In this document: in pieces, positions 51,374 to 59,702 of the stretch
Position numbering within the stretch: position 1 is the first letter of the stretch
Layout: every line of letters begins with the position of its first letter
Assembly (NCBI GenBank): GCA_902167325.1
Contig: LR632930.1
Coordinates: 2,914,001 to 2,978,000 of the forward strand
DNA length: 64,000 nucleotides
Direction of reading: 5' to 3'
Origin: Chitinophaga pinensis
GTDB lineage: Bacteria; Bacteroidota; Bacteroidia; Chitinophagales; Chitinophagaceae
Position numbers and translations under genes: made by a program
Notes under the pieces: model-generated
The model's database searches: none
Told to the model about the DNA's origin: nothing
The model's input: the letters and a program-made list of their open reading frames with translations, nothing else

Positions 51374-52276
51374 ATGCAATCACGCTCCGTCATCATTCCC
51401 GCCGCCGGACCTTTCAGTTTTGAAGAATGCCATTGGTTCCTCGACAGAGGTTACGATGAATGCCTCCATACCATCCTCCCCGGAACTGTCCGCAAACTGA
51501 TACCCCTCTCCACCGGACCCGTACTGACCGATTTACGCAAACACCCCGCCGGCATTGAAGCGGTGATCCTCGAAGGGAAAACGGATGCCGCCACTGAAGC
51601 AGCCCTGCATGCTTATGTGGCAGACTGGCTGGCACCACAACACGATCTGCAGCCTTTTTACGACAAACTCACGAAAGTAAAAGCACTGGCATATATGCCC
51701 GCCGCATACAGCGGCCTTCGCCTCATTGGCATTCCCGATCTGTTTGAAGCGCTGGCCTGGAGCATCATTGGCCAGCAGATCAACCTCACATTCGCCTACC
51801 GCCTCAAACGCAGACTGGTAGAACGCTGGGGCGAAAAGTACATGTCCGGTGGCAATACTTATCATCTCTTCCCGCAACCTTCCGCCATCGCCACTGCTGA
51901 CCCTTCCGAACTGCGCGCCATGCAATTCACCGGCCGCAAAACGGAGTACCTCATTGGCGTGGCGCAACAGTTTGCATCGGGTGCTGTCAGCAAAGCAACC
52001 CTGCTTGCATTGCCCACACTGGAAGCCCGCCGCAAAGCTTTGACAGATCTCCGCGGCATCGGCATCTGGTCCGCCAATTACGCACTCATGAAAAGCCTGC
52101 GTGATGAAACCTGCATCCCCCACGGAGATGCAGGCTTACTGAATGCCCTCCTTGCCCACGGACTCATCACAGATAAATCCGATAACACATCCATGGAAAA
52201 ACTATACCGCCGTTTCAAAGGCTGGGAAAGCTACCTGGTGGTGTACCTGTGGAGAAGTCTGGCTGTTAAAGCGTAA
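51374..52276 (+). CDS. alkA: DNA-3-methyladenine glycosylase II (AlkA-like)
   Basis: The 300-residue base-excision enzyme has an N-terminal AlkA_N-type domain (about 10-110), then the HhH-GPD domain: LAWSIIGQQINLTFAYRL near 130-147, the helix-hairpin-helix LRGIGIWSANYALMKSL near 224-240, and the catalytic Asp252 in PHGDAGLL. It removes alkylated bases from DNA. It is convergent with the other alkylation repair genes (52287-54780), and with them forms an adaptive-response-like cluster. Confidence 0.9.
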   Translation: MQSRSVIIPAAGPFSFEECHWFLDRGYDECLHTILPGTVRKLIPLSTGPVLTDLRKHPAGIEAVILEGKTDAATEAALHAYVADWLAPQHDLQPFYDKLTKVKALAYMPAAYSGLRLIGIPDLFEALAWSIIGQQINLTFAYRLKRRLVERWGEKYMSGGNTYHLFPQPSAIATADPSELRAMQFTGRKTEYLIGVAQQFASGAVSKATLLALPTLEARRKALTDLRGIGIWSANYALMKSLRDETCIPHGDAGLLNALLAHGLITDKSDNTSMEKLYRRFKGWESYLVVYLWRSLAVKA

Positions 52277-52286
52277 CGTGTATTCA

Positions 52287-53000
52287 TCAGGTAGATGCAT
52301 CATGAAATATGATCCCCAGCGAATGCCGGTGCCCGGAATGCACAGTGCTCACCCCATGCTTCATATGCGCCCTGTAGAAACCACGACTGCCTTTTGCCGG
52401 CCTGAATTGCGTGGTGAACAACAGGATATCTCCCTTCGCGGGTTGCAGTACAATGGCTCTTGATTGCGCACGGGGCACCTGTTCCGTTAACACAAACTCT
52501 CCACCTGTATAATCTTTACCTGCCTCATCGAGGAAAAGCACCGCCTGAATGGGAAAGTACACATCACCGTAAATATCCTGGTGCAATGTATTGAAGCCGC
52601 CTGCTCCGTATTGCAGGATGAGTACGGCGGGAAGGTTCTGCCCGTTAGCAACACAGCGCTCCTGAAATGCGCTATGCGATTCCGGAAACCGGATATTTAT
52701 CTCCATTTGTTCCATCCATTTATTCGCAACGGGTTCAATATGCGCATATAGTGTTTCGCGCAAACTTTGCAACAGGTGGGGGAGTGGATAGCTGAAGTAT
52801 TTGTATTCGCCGAGTCCGAAGCGGTAGCGGGCCATGGTAATGGTTTTGCGGTAATGCGCAGGGTCGTGGTAGGCGCCTGCCAGCTCGTGGCAATCGTTGT
52901 ATGGAATGGCCTTCGGAATGATGGCATATCCGTTATCCTGCAGTTGCCGGGCAACAGGCTGCCAGTCCCTCTCATGGAGGGCTTTTGCGGTTGGGTGCAT
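52287..53000 (-). CDS. 2-oxoglutarate/Fe(II)-dependent oxygenase
   Basis: The 237-residue enzyme has the iron-binding set His140-x-Asp142 (LHQDIYG) and His215 (KHGVSTV), with the 2-oxoglutarate-binding Arg225 in SGHRHSL and the ending FHDA. It resembles the 2OG-Fe(II) oxygenases commonly found beside AlkB and Ada in Bacteroidota. It starts MHPTAKALHERDW, 27 bases after the Ada gene stop. Whether it acts on DNA, protein or a small molecule is unknown. Confidence 0.85.
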   Translation of the reverse strand: MHPTAKALHERDWQPVARQLQDNGYAIIPKAIPYNDCHELAGAYHDPAHYRKTITMARYRFGLGEYKYFSYPLPHLLQSLRETLYAHIEPVANKWMEQMEINIRFPESHSAFQERCVANGQNLPAVLILQYGAGGFNTLHQDIYGDVYFPIQAVLFLDEAGKDYTGGEFVLTEQVPRAQSRAIVLQPAKGDILLFTTQFRPAKGSRGFYRAHMKHGVSTVHSGHRHSLGIIFHDAST

Positions 53001-53027
53001 AAATGTGTGTTGAAGAAGTTTAAAGAA

Positions 53028-53867
53028 TCAGGAGACTTTCGCGGCTTCCCAGCCAATGATGGCCGATTTACGATCGCTGCCCCAGTGGTACTGGCCCGTT
53101 TCTCCGGAAGAGCGGATTACGCGGTGGCAGGGGATGAGGAAGGCTACCGGGTTGGCAGCCACAGCGGTGCCCACTGCGCGCGAGGCACCTTTATGCCCTG
53201 TATTTTCAGCGAGGGAAGAATACGTGACCAGCCTGCCCATAGGCACATTCAGCAAGGTTTCCCATACACGTATCTGGAACGGCGAGCCTTTCAGGTGCAG
53301 CTTGATCTCCGGCAGCTGGTGCCAGTCCTGCCCGAAAATAAATAATGCGTTCTGCTGATGCTGGTCTACAAACTGTCGGTAGTTTGCCTGCGGAAACTTC
53401 TCTTTTAATTCGCTGAGCGATGCATCTTCACCTGTGTCAGCAAATGCCATATGGCATACACCTTTTTCGGTGGATGCTACAATCAGCGGACCAAACGGAC
53501 TGTCTGCAAAGCTGTAATTGATATCGAGTCCGGCCCCGCCGTTCCTGTATTCACCGGGCGTCATCCCTTCAATCTTGATAAACAGGTCGTGCAGCCGGCT
53601 GGTGCCTGACAGTCCGGTTTCAAAAGCGGCGTCAGACAGGGTAGCGCCTTTCAGGAGCCTGCTTTTCGCATGATCAAGGCTGAGGTATTGCAGGAACTGT
53701 TTGGGGCTTACGCCCGCCCATTCCTGGAACATACGCTGGAAGTGGAACGGGGAAAGATGCACATGGCCCGCTGCGGCTTCCAGATCCGGCTGGTCTTTGA
53801 AGTGCTGCCGGAGGAACGCGATGGCCGATGCTATCCTGTTGAAATCTATTTGTTGTTGCGTTTCCAT
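53028..53867 (-). CDS. Ada-type regulator/methyltransferase lacking the N-terminal zinc domain
   Basis: The 279-residue protein has an AraC-type HTH (about 8-100; LEAAAGHVHLSPFHFQRMFQEWAGVSPKQF), an RNase-H-like domain (about 115-190), and an O6-methylguanine methyltransferase domain (about 195-279) with acceptor Cys247 in IPCHRV. It accepts methyl from O6-methylguanine and may activate transcription. It lacks the N-terminal Ada metal-binding domain that normally senses methylphosphotriesters; an 88-residue stand-alone version is encoded two genes upstream (54514-54780). It has its own -7 element at 53888-53895. Confidence 0.92.
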   Translation of the reverse strand: METQQQIDFNRIASAIAFLRQHFKDQPDLEAAAGHVHLSPFHFQRMFQEWAGVSPKQFLQYLSLDHAKSRLLKGATLSDAAFETGLSGTSRLHDLFIKIEGMTPGEYRNGGAGLDINYSFADSPFGPLIVASTEKGVCHMAFADTGEDASLSELKEKFPQANYRQFVDQHQQNALFIFGQDWHQLPEIKLHLKGSPFQIRVWETLLNVPMGRLVTYSSLAENTGHKGASRAVGTAVAANPVAFLIPCHRVIRSSGETGQYHWGSDRKSAIIGWEAAKVS

Positions 53868-53887
53868 GTTTCCAATTTTAATACCTC

Positions 53888-53895
53888 AAAATTAC
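53888..53895 (-). promoter_or_regulatory. -7 element of the Ada-type gene
   Basis: TAATTTTG on the minus strand matches TAnnTTTG and precedes the ATG at 53867 by about 20 bases. It suggests the gene can be transcribed separately from the alkB unit. Confidence 0.5.
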
Positions 53896-53938
53896 TGCCG
53901 GCCTGTTCGTCAGAAAACCCGCTTCTTGCGCAATAGGA

Positions 53939-54538
53939 TTATTCCACAATGGTCCGGAAGGTAATATTGATCCTTGCTGCTGTTACCCGCGCCGTTTTCG
54001 GGACGCTGTGGTACCAGTGTTCCTGCGTATCGCCTGCCATGAGCAGGAAACTGCCGTCGGTTAGTACCGTCTTCACACGAAGGTCTTTGTTTTTGGTGTG
54101 TTTGAAATGAAAATACCGCGCTGCCCCGAAGCTCACTGATCCTATAACGGGTTGCGGTCCCAGCGATTTTTCATTATCGCGGTGCCAGCCCATGCTATCG
54201 TTCCCGTCGCGGTAATAATTGAGCAGTGCGCTGGTAAAACGCACACCGGCCAGCGGCTCGATGCGGGAGCGGATGTAGAGCAGCTCTTCCGTCCACGGTA
54301 GCGGTTGCATGGTGGTGCCGGAATAGGTGTATGACTTATCCGCATCGCCATACCATGCCGTGAGGCGCGGCTGCATTACCTGTCGGCCCATGATGGTGAT
54401 GGGTTCCTGCTTCCAGCTGATGCCGTTTACCAGGGCTACCATGATGCGGGTGCTTTCTTCCGGTGGGAAAAAGTGATTGTGCAGCCTTGCTTCTCCATCC
54501 ACGGGCAGCAGGTTTATGGGTTGTTGCGTAGTTTCCAT
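53939..54538 (-). CDS. alkB: AlkB-like alkylated-DNA dioxygenase
   Basis: The 199-residue enzyme is a 2-oxoglutarate/Fe(II) oxygenase that oxidatively removes methyl groups from N1-methyladenine and N3-methylcytosine. The iron site is His119-x-Asp121 in MGWHRDNE and His177 in WYHSVP; Arg189 and Arg195 in ARINITFR bind 2-oxoglutarate. The RLTAWYGD and SALLNYYRDGNDSMGWH segments are typical of the AlkB (ALKBH2/3-like) family. Its start overlaps the Ada zinc-domain gene by 25 bases, so it is the second gene of the operon. Confidence 0.95.
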   Translation of the reverse strand: METTQQPINLLPVDGEARLHNHFFPPEESTRIMVALVNGISWKQEPITIMGRQVMQPRLTAWYGDADKSYTYSGTTMQPLPWTEELLYIRSRIEPLAGVRFTSALLNYYRDGNDSMGWHRDNEKSLGPQPVIGSVSFGAARYFHFKHTKNKDLRVKTVLTDGSFLLMAGDTQEHWYHSVPKTARVTAARINITFRTIVE

Positions 54539-54780
54539 TGTTTGTATTTATCGGGGAGGCAATGCCCGCAGGGGCGGTACCCTTCCGCGAGGGCTTCCGC
54601 TTCGCTGGCAAAGAACACCCTGTTCTCCATCAGCATCCGTTTACCGCTGGCACAGCGCAGCGTGCCGTAAATCCGGCCTTTGCGGTATCCGGCAAGGGTA
54701 ACTTCCCCTTTCCGGAAAAGTGCCCGGAAAGCGGCCTTTCTGGCTGAAACCGTATTTCCCATGTCACGGTGTGCGATCAT
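54514..54780 (-). CDS. Stand-alone Ada-type metal-binding domain protein
   Basis: The 88-residue protein carries an Ada_Zn-binding-like domain: IYGTLRCASGKRMLMENRVFFASEAEA at about 37-65 (landmarks LRCASGKRM and NRVFFAS) and GYRPCGHC near 67-75. Three cysteines are present, Cys in LRC and the CGHC pair, as in the standalone family; classical Ada uses four. In Ada this domain takes a methyl group from DNA phosphotriesters. It overlaps alkB by 25 bases, supporting an operon. Whether it complements the shortened Ada at 53028 in trans is inference. Confidence 0.85.
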   Translation of the reverse strand: MIAHRDMGNTVSARKAAFRALFRKGEVTLAGYRKGRIYGTLRCASGKRMLMENRVFFASEAEALAEGYRPCGHCLPDKYKQWKLRNNP

Positions 54781-54887
54781 CCGGGCAATTTACATCATCC
54801 TCCCCGGCCGGCCAGCCCGTTTCTTGCGGAACCTGCAGTTAATATACTATCGGATTCGTGTTTTTAGCCTACTGCCATCCTACTGCC

Positions 54888-54962
54888 AACCTCCATCCAT
54901 CCTCCTACTAACGCCGCATTTTACTGGACATGGAAGGAGGTTGGATGGAGGATGGTAGGACA
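54888..54962. repeat. Imperfect inverted repeat, pyrimidine-rich left arm and purine-rich right arm
   Basis: CCATCCTnnnnCCAACCTCC on the left pairs with GGAGGTTGG-ATGG-AGGATGG on the right around about 35 bases. The arms are made of CCATC/CCTCC-type units. It lies between the Ada zinc-domain gene and the Oar-like receptor gene and may form a long hairpin. No coding frame is seen in 54781-55045. Confidence 0.5.
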
Positions 54963-55045
54963 ATTGATTAATAATGAATGGGTTGTTGGTATTATGCAAA
55001 TGGGTTATGTATGTAGTAATTTAACGTATTTGCAGGTGGTTGCCC

Positions 55046-55079
55046 AAAAAAGGGCCGCCTCACAGTGGTGAGGCGGCCC
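55046..55079 (-). terminator. Strong intrinsic terminator of the TonB receptor gene
   Basis: GGGCCGCCTCAC (55052-55063) pairs perfectly with GTGAGGCGGCCC (55068-55079) around AGTG, and on the minus strand a run of six T follows. It is about 27 bases past the receptor stop. Confidence 0.92.
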
Positions 55080-55105
55080 GGTAGGAAATCTTAGATTAAA
55101 AAGCA

Positions 55106-58100
55106 TTAGAAACTGTAGCGGGCACCGAACTGTACCTGCCAGGGTGTACCCGAAGGGGATACCACACCGGTAGTTGCGCCTACGCGGTATACATACACAT
55201 TCTCCGCTCTGTTAAAGGCGGTAGTGGTATAGATGTTCTGTTTGCCGAGCGATTGGTTGGTACCCCAATCCTTATTCAGCATATTGGCCACGTTAAATCC
55301 GTCGATAGACAGCTCAATGCCATGACGCTTGGCGAAGTTGAACTTCTTGGCAATGCGGAGATCCCACACGCCAAAAAAATCGTTGATTCCGCCATTACGC
55401 TCTGCCACTTTACCCATACTCTCACGGATGTACTTTTTCAGGCTGTTGCTGGCGTTGGGGTTATTCAGGATGCCATTGATGCCATCGCGGTAAACCTGCG
55501 CTACTTTCGTGTCATTCACGTCGAAAATGTAAGCCAGATCATTGGAGGCTACGAAGTCGCCGTTCACGTTGCCATTCACTGCAAGGGAGTAGCGGGTGCC
55601 ACCGAGGCCGGAGTAACGAACGCCTACGCTGAAGCCTTTCCAGGAAGGGAGTGTGCCGTACAGCACCACCTTCGTGCGGAACTGGTTATCGGAATACGTC
55701 ATCTTGCTGAGGTTACGGGGATCTTCCGCCGTCATCAGGCCAAGGGTTGCGGTGTTGGCCACGTCGCCGTTGTAAGAGGTATTGTCTTTGGAATCGTTCC
55801 AGGTAAAGCTACCGGTCACCTCACCGTCTTTCCAGTAACGCCAGGTTGCGTCCAGCACCACTGCGTATTGATTCACTTTACCGCCGCTGTTCAGTTCCAG
55901 TACGCGGCCCACGTCGGTGGTTTTGCGGCCTGATTGCCAGTCGAGCGTACCATTATCGCGGATGGTGGATGCAGGTACGTATACGCCGCGGTTGCCTTCG
56001 TTGGCAAGGCGGAAGTAAGGCTGGTCTGCCATGTTGCGGTCCACATACATATAGTTGTGGCGGGCGATGGTGGTGAAGAAAGTGATACCTGCCTTCAGAC
56101 GGTCGTTGAAGAAGTGGTTGTAAGAAATGTTCGCTTTATAGATCACGGGGATGCGGGCATCCTTACCGTTCATGTTGATCGTGCTGGTTTTAGGCAGGTT
56201 CTTCTCTGCGATGTATGCCTCGCCTGGTGCAGATGCGGGATCCTGGCGATAGCCTGGGAAGTTGGCGATGGGCAGCAGCGCCGGGTCATTCACATCGATA
56301 GAGATCACCTTGGTACCATCAAACAGCTGGTTGTTGATCATTGCGTAGTTGTTGATATCGGAACCAAAGATACCGGCACCAAAACGCAGGTAGTCGGTAT
56401 GCTTGTCGGCGATATCCCAGTTAAACTGGATACGCGGCTGCAGGATGAAGGAGTTAAGGCCGTTGCTGGTATTCAGCCCCAGTTTGTCGGAAACCGTCTG
56501 GTTGAAATTGGGCTTGTCCATATAGCTGGTGTAATCAGCACGCAGACCGGCAATCATTTCCAGTCCCTTAGCCAGTTTAGTCTGCATCTGTGCGTACAGG
56601 CCTGCATTCAGTACATTCTGATTGAGCGCAGGGTTACCGCCGATGGCCACTTCGCGGGCATAACGGTAGGGGGTGTTAGCCTCAAATGCATCCATGCCGC
56701 GGTAATAGAATCGGCCATTCATTTCACTGCCGTACAGGGAGTTCAGATGGCTGTACATGATGTCTGTACCGAAAGTGAAATTCGCCTTATCGGTGTTGAA
56801 ATACACGTTGTCTACCAGCTGCACGATGTTGTTGTAGAAGTGCTCTGGAGAGTAACGCTGGCCACCCAGCTGGATGTTGGTATTCACCGTTTTGCCGTTC
56901 ACGGTAGACGTGATGTTTTCCACGATGGCGCGGGGAATGTTTTCACGCGGCAGTTGCTTGTTGGGCACGCTTTCCTCGAAAGTATACAGGTGCTGTACTT
57001 TCAGCTCGTTGGTTACTTTCGGGTTCAGCACGGTACGGAGGGTAGCGAGGAAGCTGTTGTTATATACATTCGCATCGCCATATACTTCGAACATGTTGAT
57101 GGAAGTATTATCGTCGCGGCCCTGGAAGTTGCGGTCGTTGATATAGTTGTTACGGATGGTGAGGAGGTTCCGCTCATTCAGCTGCCAGTCTATACGCGCA
57201 AAGATCGCATCGGTTCCGCGCTTCTTGTCGAAGTTGCCGAACTGGGGGCTGTTGGCCACGCCGTATTTGGTACGGGCGGTGTTGAGGAAACGGTCGAGGG
57301 TAGTTTGTGTAATGTTCAGGCGGGCCTCGTCTGCCGGACTTTTGATCTCCGCAATCAGGAGCGGGCGGGCATCGGCCTGGTGATCCCAGGTCACGAAGAA
57401 GTGGGCCTTGTCTTTGATGATGGGACCACCGAAGGCTACACCATACTGGTAGGTGGAGAATTTGGCATCGCGCTTGGCGCCACGGATGTCGTACTTGCTG
57501 GAAGCCCAGTCTGTACGGCCGAACATAAAAGCGCTACCGGTAAATTCGTTGGTACCTGATTTGGTTACGGTGCTGATGGTACCGCCACCGCTTCTGCCAT
57601 AGGTTACATCGTACTGGTTGGTTACCACTTTAAACTCACGGATGGCCTCCATGGAAATGATGTAGGGGGCGCCGGTACGGCTGTTGGAACCACCGCCGGA
57701 GGTAGGGTTACGGGCAGATGTACCGTCGATCGTGAAGTTAACGGAAGATGCCAGCTGGCCGGACAGGTTACTGCCGCGGCTGAGCGGGGAGAGGTCTACC
57801 AGCGAGGTAAAGTTCCTGCCGTTCACCGGGAGCTTCTGAATGTCACGGGCGGTTACGGTAGTGGCGGCGCCGAAGTTCTCGCGCTTGTTGCGGAGGGCGT
57901 TGCCTACTACTTTCACTTCCCCGATACTCACGGAAGAGGATTTAAGCACGATGTTCTGCCGGAGCACGTCGCCCTGGTTGAGAGAGTGACCGCCTTGCTC
58001 GTAAGTGGCATAACCCACATACGTTACGGTGATCGTGTAAGGGCCGCCGAGGGGCAGCTCGCGGAAGTTGTATTCCCCTTTGTTATTGGTGACGGTCCGG

Positions 58101-58267
58101 TTGGTAAAGCCCGTGGAATTGTTCTTTACCATCACCGATGCACCGGGGATGAGTTGTTTGTTGTCGTCCGAAACTACCCCGAGGATCGAGGCCTGCGTGG
58201 TTTGAGCGCGCAGCCCTGGCACAGCCAGACAGCTAAGGCAAAGCAAAAGAGAGAGGATGTGTTTCAT
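55106..58267 (-). CDS. Oar-like TonB-dependent outer-membrane receptor
   Basis: The 1053-residue protein has a signal peptide (MKHILSLLLCLSCLAVPGLRAQ), a carboxypeptidase-regulatory-like (Ig-like) domain (about 25-115; ILGVVSDDNKQLIPGASVMVKNNSTGF), a plug domain with LPVNGRNFTSLVDLSP and FTIDGTSARNP, and a large beta-barrel ending QVQFGARYSF with a C-terminal aromatic. The order is that of the Oar/TonB_C-like receptors found in many Bacteroidota, which carry no SusD partner. None is present next to it. Ligand unknown. A weak promoter (TACCTTTT near the minus-strand complement of 58293-58300) precedes it. Confidence 0.9.
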   Translation of the reverse strand: MKHILSLLLCLSCLAVPGLRAQTTQASILGVVSDDNKQLIPGASVMVKNNSTGFTNRTVTNNKGEYNFRELPLGGPYTITVTYVGYATYEQGGHSLNQGDVLRQNIVLKSSSVSIGEVKVVGNALRNKRENFGAATTVTARDIQKLPVNGRNFTSLVDLSPLSRGSNLSGQLASSVNFTIDGTSARNPTSGGGSNSRTGAPYIISMEAIREFKVVTNQYDVTYGRSGGGTISTVTKSGTNEFTGSAFMFGRTDWASSKYDIRGAKRDAKFSTYQYGVAFGGPIIKDKAHFFVTWDHQADARPLLIAEIKSPADEARLNITQTTLDRFLNTARTKYGVANSPQFGNFDKKRGTDAIFARIDWQLNERNLLTIRNNYINDRNFQGRDDNTSINMFEVYGDANVYNNSFLATLRTVLNPKVTNELKVQHLYTFEESVPNKQLPRENIPRAIVENITSTVNGKTVNTNIQLGGQRYSPEHFYNNIVQLVDNVYFNTDKANFTFGTDIMYSHLNSLYGSEMNGRFYYRGMDAFEANTPYRYAREVAIGGNPALNQNVLNAGLYAQMQTKLAKGLEMIAGLRADYTSYMDKPNFNQTVSDKLGLNTSNGLNSFILQPRIQFNWDIADKHTDYLRFGAGIFGSDINNYAMINNQLFDGTKVISIDVNDPALLPIANFPGYRQDPASAPGEAYIAEKNLPKTSTINMNGKDARIPVIYKANISYNHFFNDRLKAGITFFTTIARHNYMYVDRNMADQPYFRLANEGNRGVYVPASTIRDNGTLDWQSGRKTTDVGRVLELNSGGKVNQYAVVLDATWRYWKDGEVTGSFTWNDSKDNTSYNGDVANTATLGLMTAEDPRNLSKMTYSDNQFRTKVVLYGTLPSWKGFSVGVRYSGLGGTRYSLAVNGNVNGDFVASNDLAYIFDVNDTKVAQVYRDGINGILNNPNASNSLKKYIRESMGKVAERNGGINDFFGVWDLRIAKKFNFAKRHGIELSIDGFNVANMLNKDWGTNQSLGKQNIYTTTAFNRAENVYVYRVGATTGVVSPSGTPWQVQFGARYSF

Positions 58268-58769
58268 GCAGCAGCATTTTTGTTCGAGGTGTAAAATTAT
58301 AAAAGGTACATAGCTATCCGATACTATAGGGCATTGGTAACAGAAAGTTCATATAAGCCCGGAGTAACAGGCGGATATGCCTGTTGCTGAGACGATGAAC
58401 CCGCAACTTTGTTGAACAACGCATTTGCTTACCGGCAAGATGGTCGTTGCTCTGTAAATGATGTTGAATTTCTTCTCCGGATAGAGAAGGAGGATGTGCG
58501 GTTTTTATTTTCCTGTCACCAGTATGCTGATCGTTAGGCTGGTGATTTAGTTGTTACAGTTCGGTTTAAAAATTATCTGATTTGACCGTTAGGCGTTTAC
58601 TCTCATGCATAACGTTACGTGGCTTCTTATTTTCGTATCATGGAATATTGCGATGTAAAGATAGTAGAATTCCCGAGCCGTCAAAATGGAATTTTCACGG
58701 GATAAGATGGCGCGGGTGATCCGGTGGAATTGGAACAGTTGTTGCAGATATGAGAATACAATAATATCT
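58268..58769. other. 500-base intergenic region, no gene recognised
   Basis: The stretch between the divergent TonB receptor and TraB genes holds only short frames without family features. Promoters for both genes are expected here, but no consensus TAnnTTTG with a clear -33 was seen. No RNA-gene signature was recognised by eye. Confidence 0.4.
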
Positions 58770-59660
58770 ATGATGTTAATCCGCACGATGATCCTGCCCC
58801 TGGCGGCCTTGTTGCTTGCCATCCCTGCCCGCTCCCAGCAATCCACCCGTTATTCCCAGCTTTGGAAGGTAACCGGCAAAGGCCTCCCGGCTCCGTCGTT
58901 CCTCTTCGGGACCATGCATAATATAGGCGGTACTTTTGTCGATTCCTTTCCCGCAATCAGTAGATCTCTGGCCAAAACGAAGGTTTTTGTATGCGAGGCG
59001 CTGCCTTCTACGGGAGACGATTATTCGGATCTCCTGCATTTCCCGGCCAACGATTCCCTCCAGCGCTATATGACGGCCACAGACTTTGATACGGTTATGC
59101 AGTTCTTTCGTAGTAAGCTGACTGGGGAAGATACCGTCTTCCTCGCACAGCTCCCCCGGCTGAAGCCCCAGGCCGTCAATCAGCTGATCCTTGAATTTAA
59201 GTCGGAAGGCACCTCCGGTAATGCGGCTCCCGCTGAGGCCGGGTTAGATGATCACCTGAAGTCACTGGCGGGGCAACAGGGCATGCGCATCACCGCCCTC
59301 GAAACCATCCGCGACCAGGTGGTGGCACTCAGCGCCAGCGCCGCCGTAAAAGATCAGGCATCCAAACTGGCCGGCCGTGTCAGCGGGCGATCGGGAGAGG
59401 CCGATAATCAGTTCCAGCTCGATAAAGCTACAGAATACCGCAGCCGCCGGATCCCTTACCATTTCGATTACCCTCTGACCAGCCAGTTCGAAAAAGCCGT
59501 GGCCGGCAGCCGTAATAAGAAATGGATGGAGAAGATACCTGCCATCATCGCAAAAGAACCTGCTTTCATTGCCGTAGGTAACGATCACCTCATCTCCGAG
59601 GAAGGGCTGATCATGCTCCTCCGGAATGCGGGCTATAAGGTCACCAACATCCCCCTCTAG
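58770..59660 (+). CDS. TraB/GumN family protein, secreted
   Basis: The 296-residue protein starts MMLIRTMILPLAALLLAIPARSQ, a signal peptide, followed by SQLWKVTGKGLPAPSFLFGTMH (landmark FGTMHN, the TraB N-terminal motif) and a C-terminal AFIAVGNDHLISEEGLIMLLRNAGYKV, typical of the family. The GTMH and GxxH motifs are metal- or active-site candidates in the proposed Tiki-like protease fold. Function in bacteria is not established. It is followed after 42 bases by the serine hydrolase gene on the same strand. Confidence 0.9.
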   Translation: MMLIRTMILPLAALLLAIPARSQQSTRYSQLWKVTGKGLPAPSFLFGTMHNIGGTFVDSFPAISRSLAKTKVFVCEALPSTGDDYSDLLHFPANDSLQRYMTATDFDTVMQFFRSKLTGEDTVFLAQLPRLKPQAVNQLILEFKSEGTSGNAAPAEAGLDDHLKSLAGQQGMRITALETIRDQVVALSASAAVKDQASKLAGRVSGRSGEADNQFQLDKATEYRSRRIPYHFDYPLTSQFEKAVAGSRNKKWMEKIPAIIAKEPAFIAVGNDHLISEEGLIMLLRNAGYKVTNIPL

Positions 59661-59702
59661 CCCGGCGCTCCAAACCTCCCGGAAATTGCCGATATTAGGG
59701 AT

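Noticed and set aside
54888..54962. CRISPR-like repeat array
   Set aside because: Only two opposite arms, no regularly spaced direct repeats and no cas genes.
55934..57559. 541-codon open frame on the plus strand
   Set aside because: It lies wholly antisense inside the TonB receptor gene, has low-complexity Val/His-rich sequence without a family pattern, and is explained by codon bias of the real gene.
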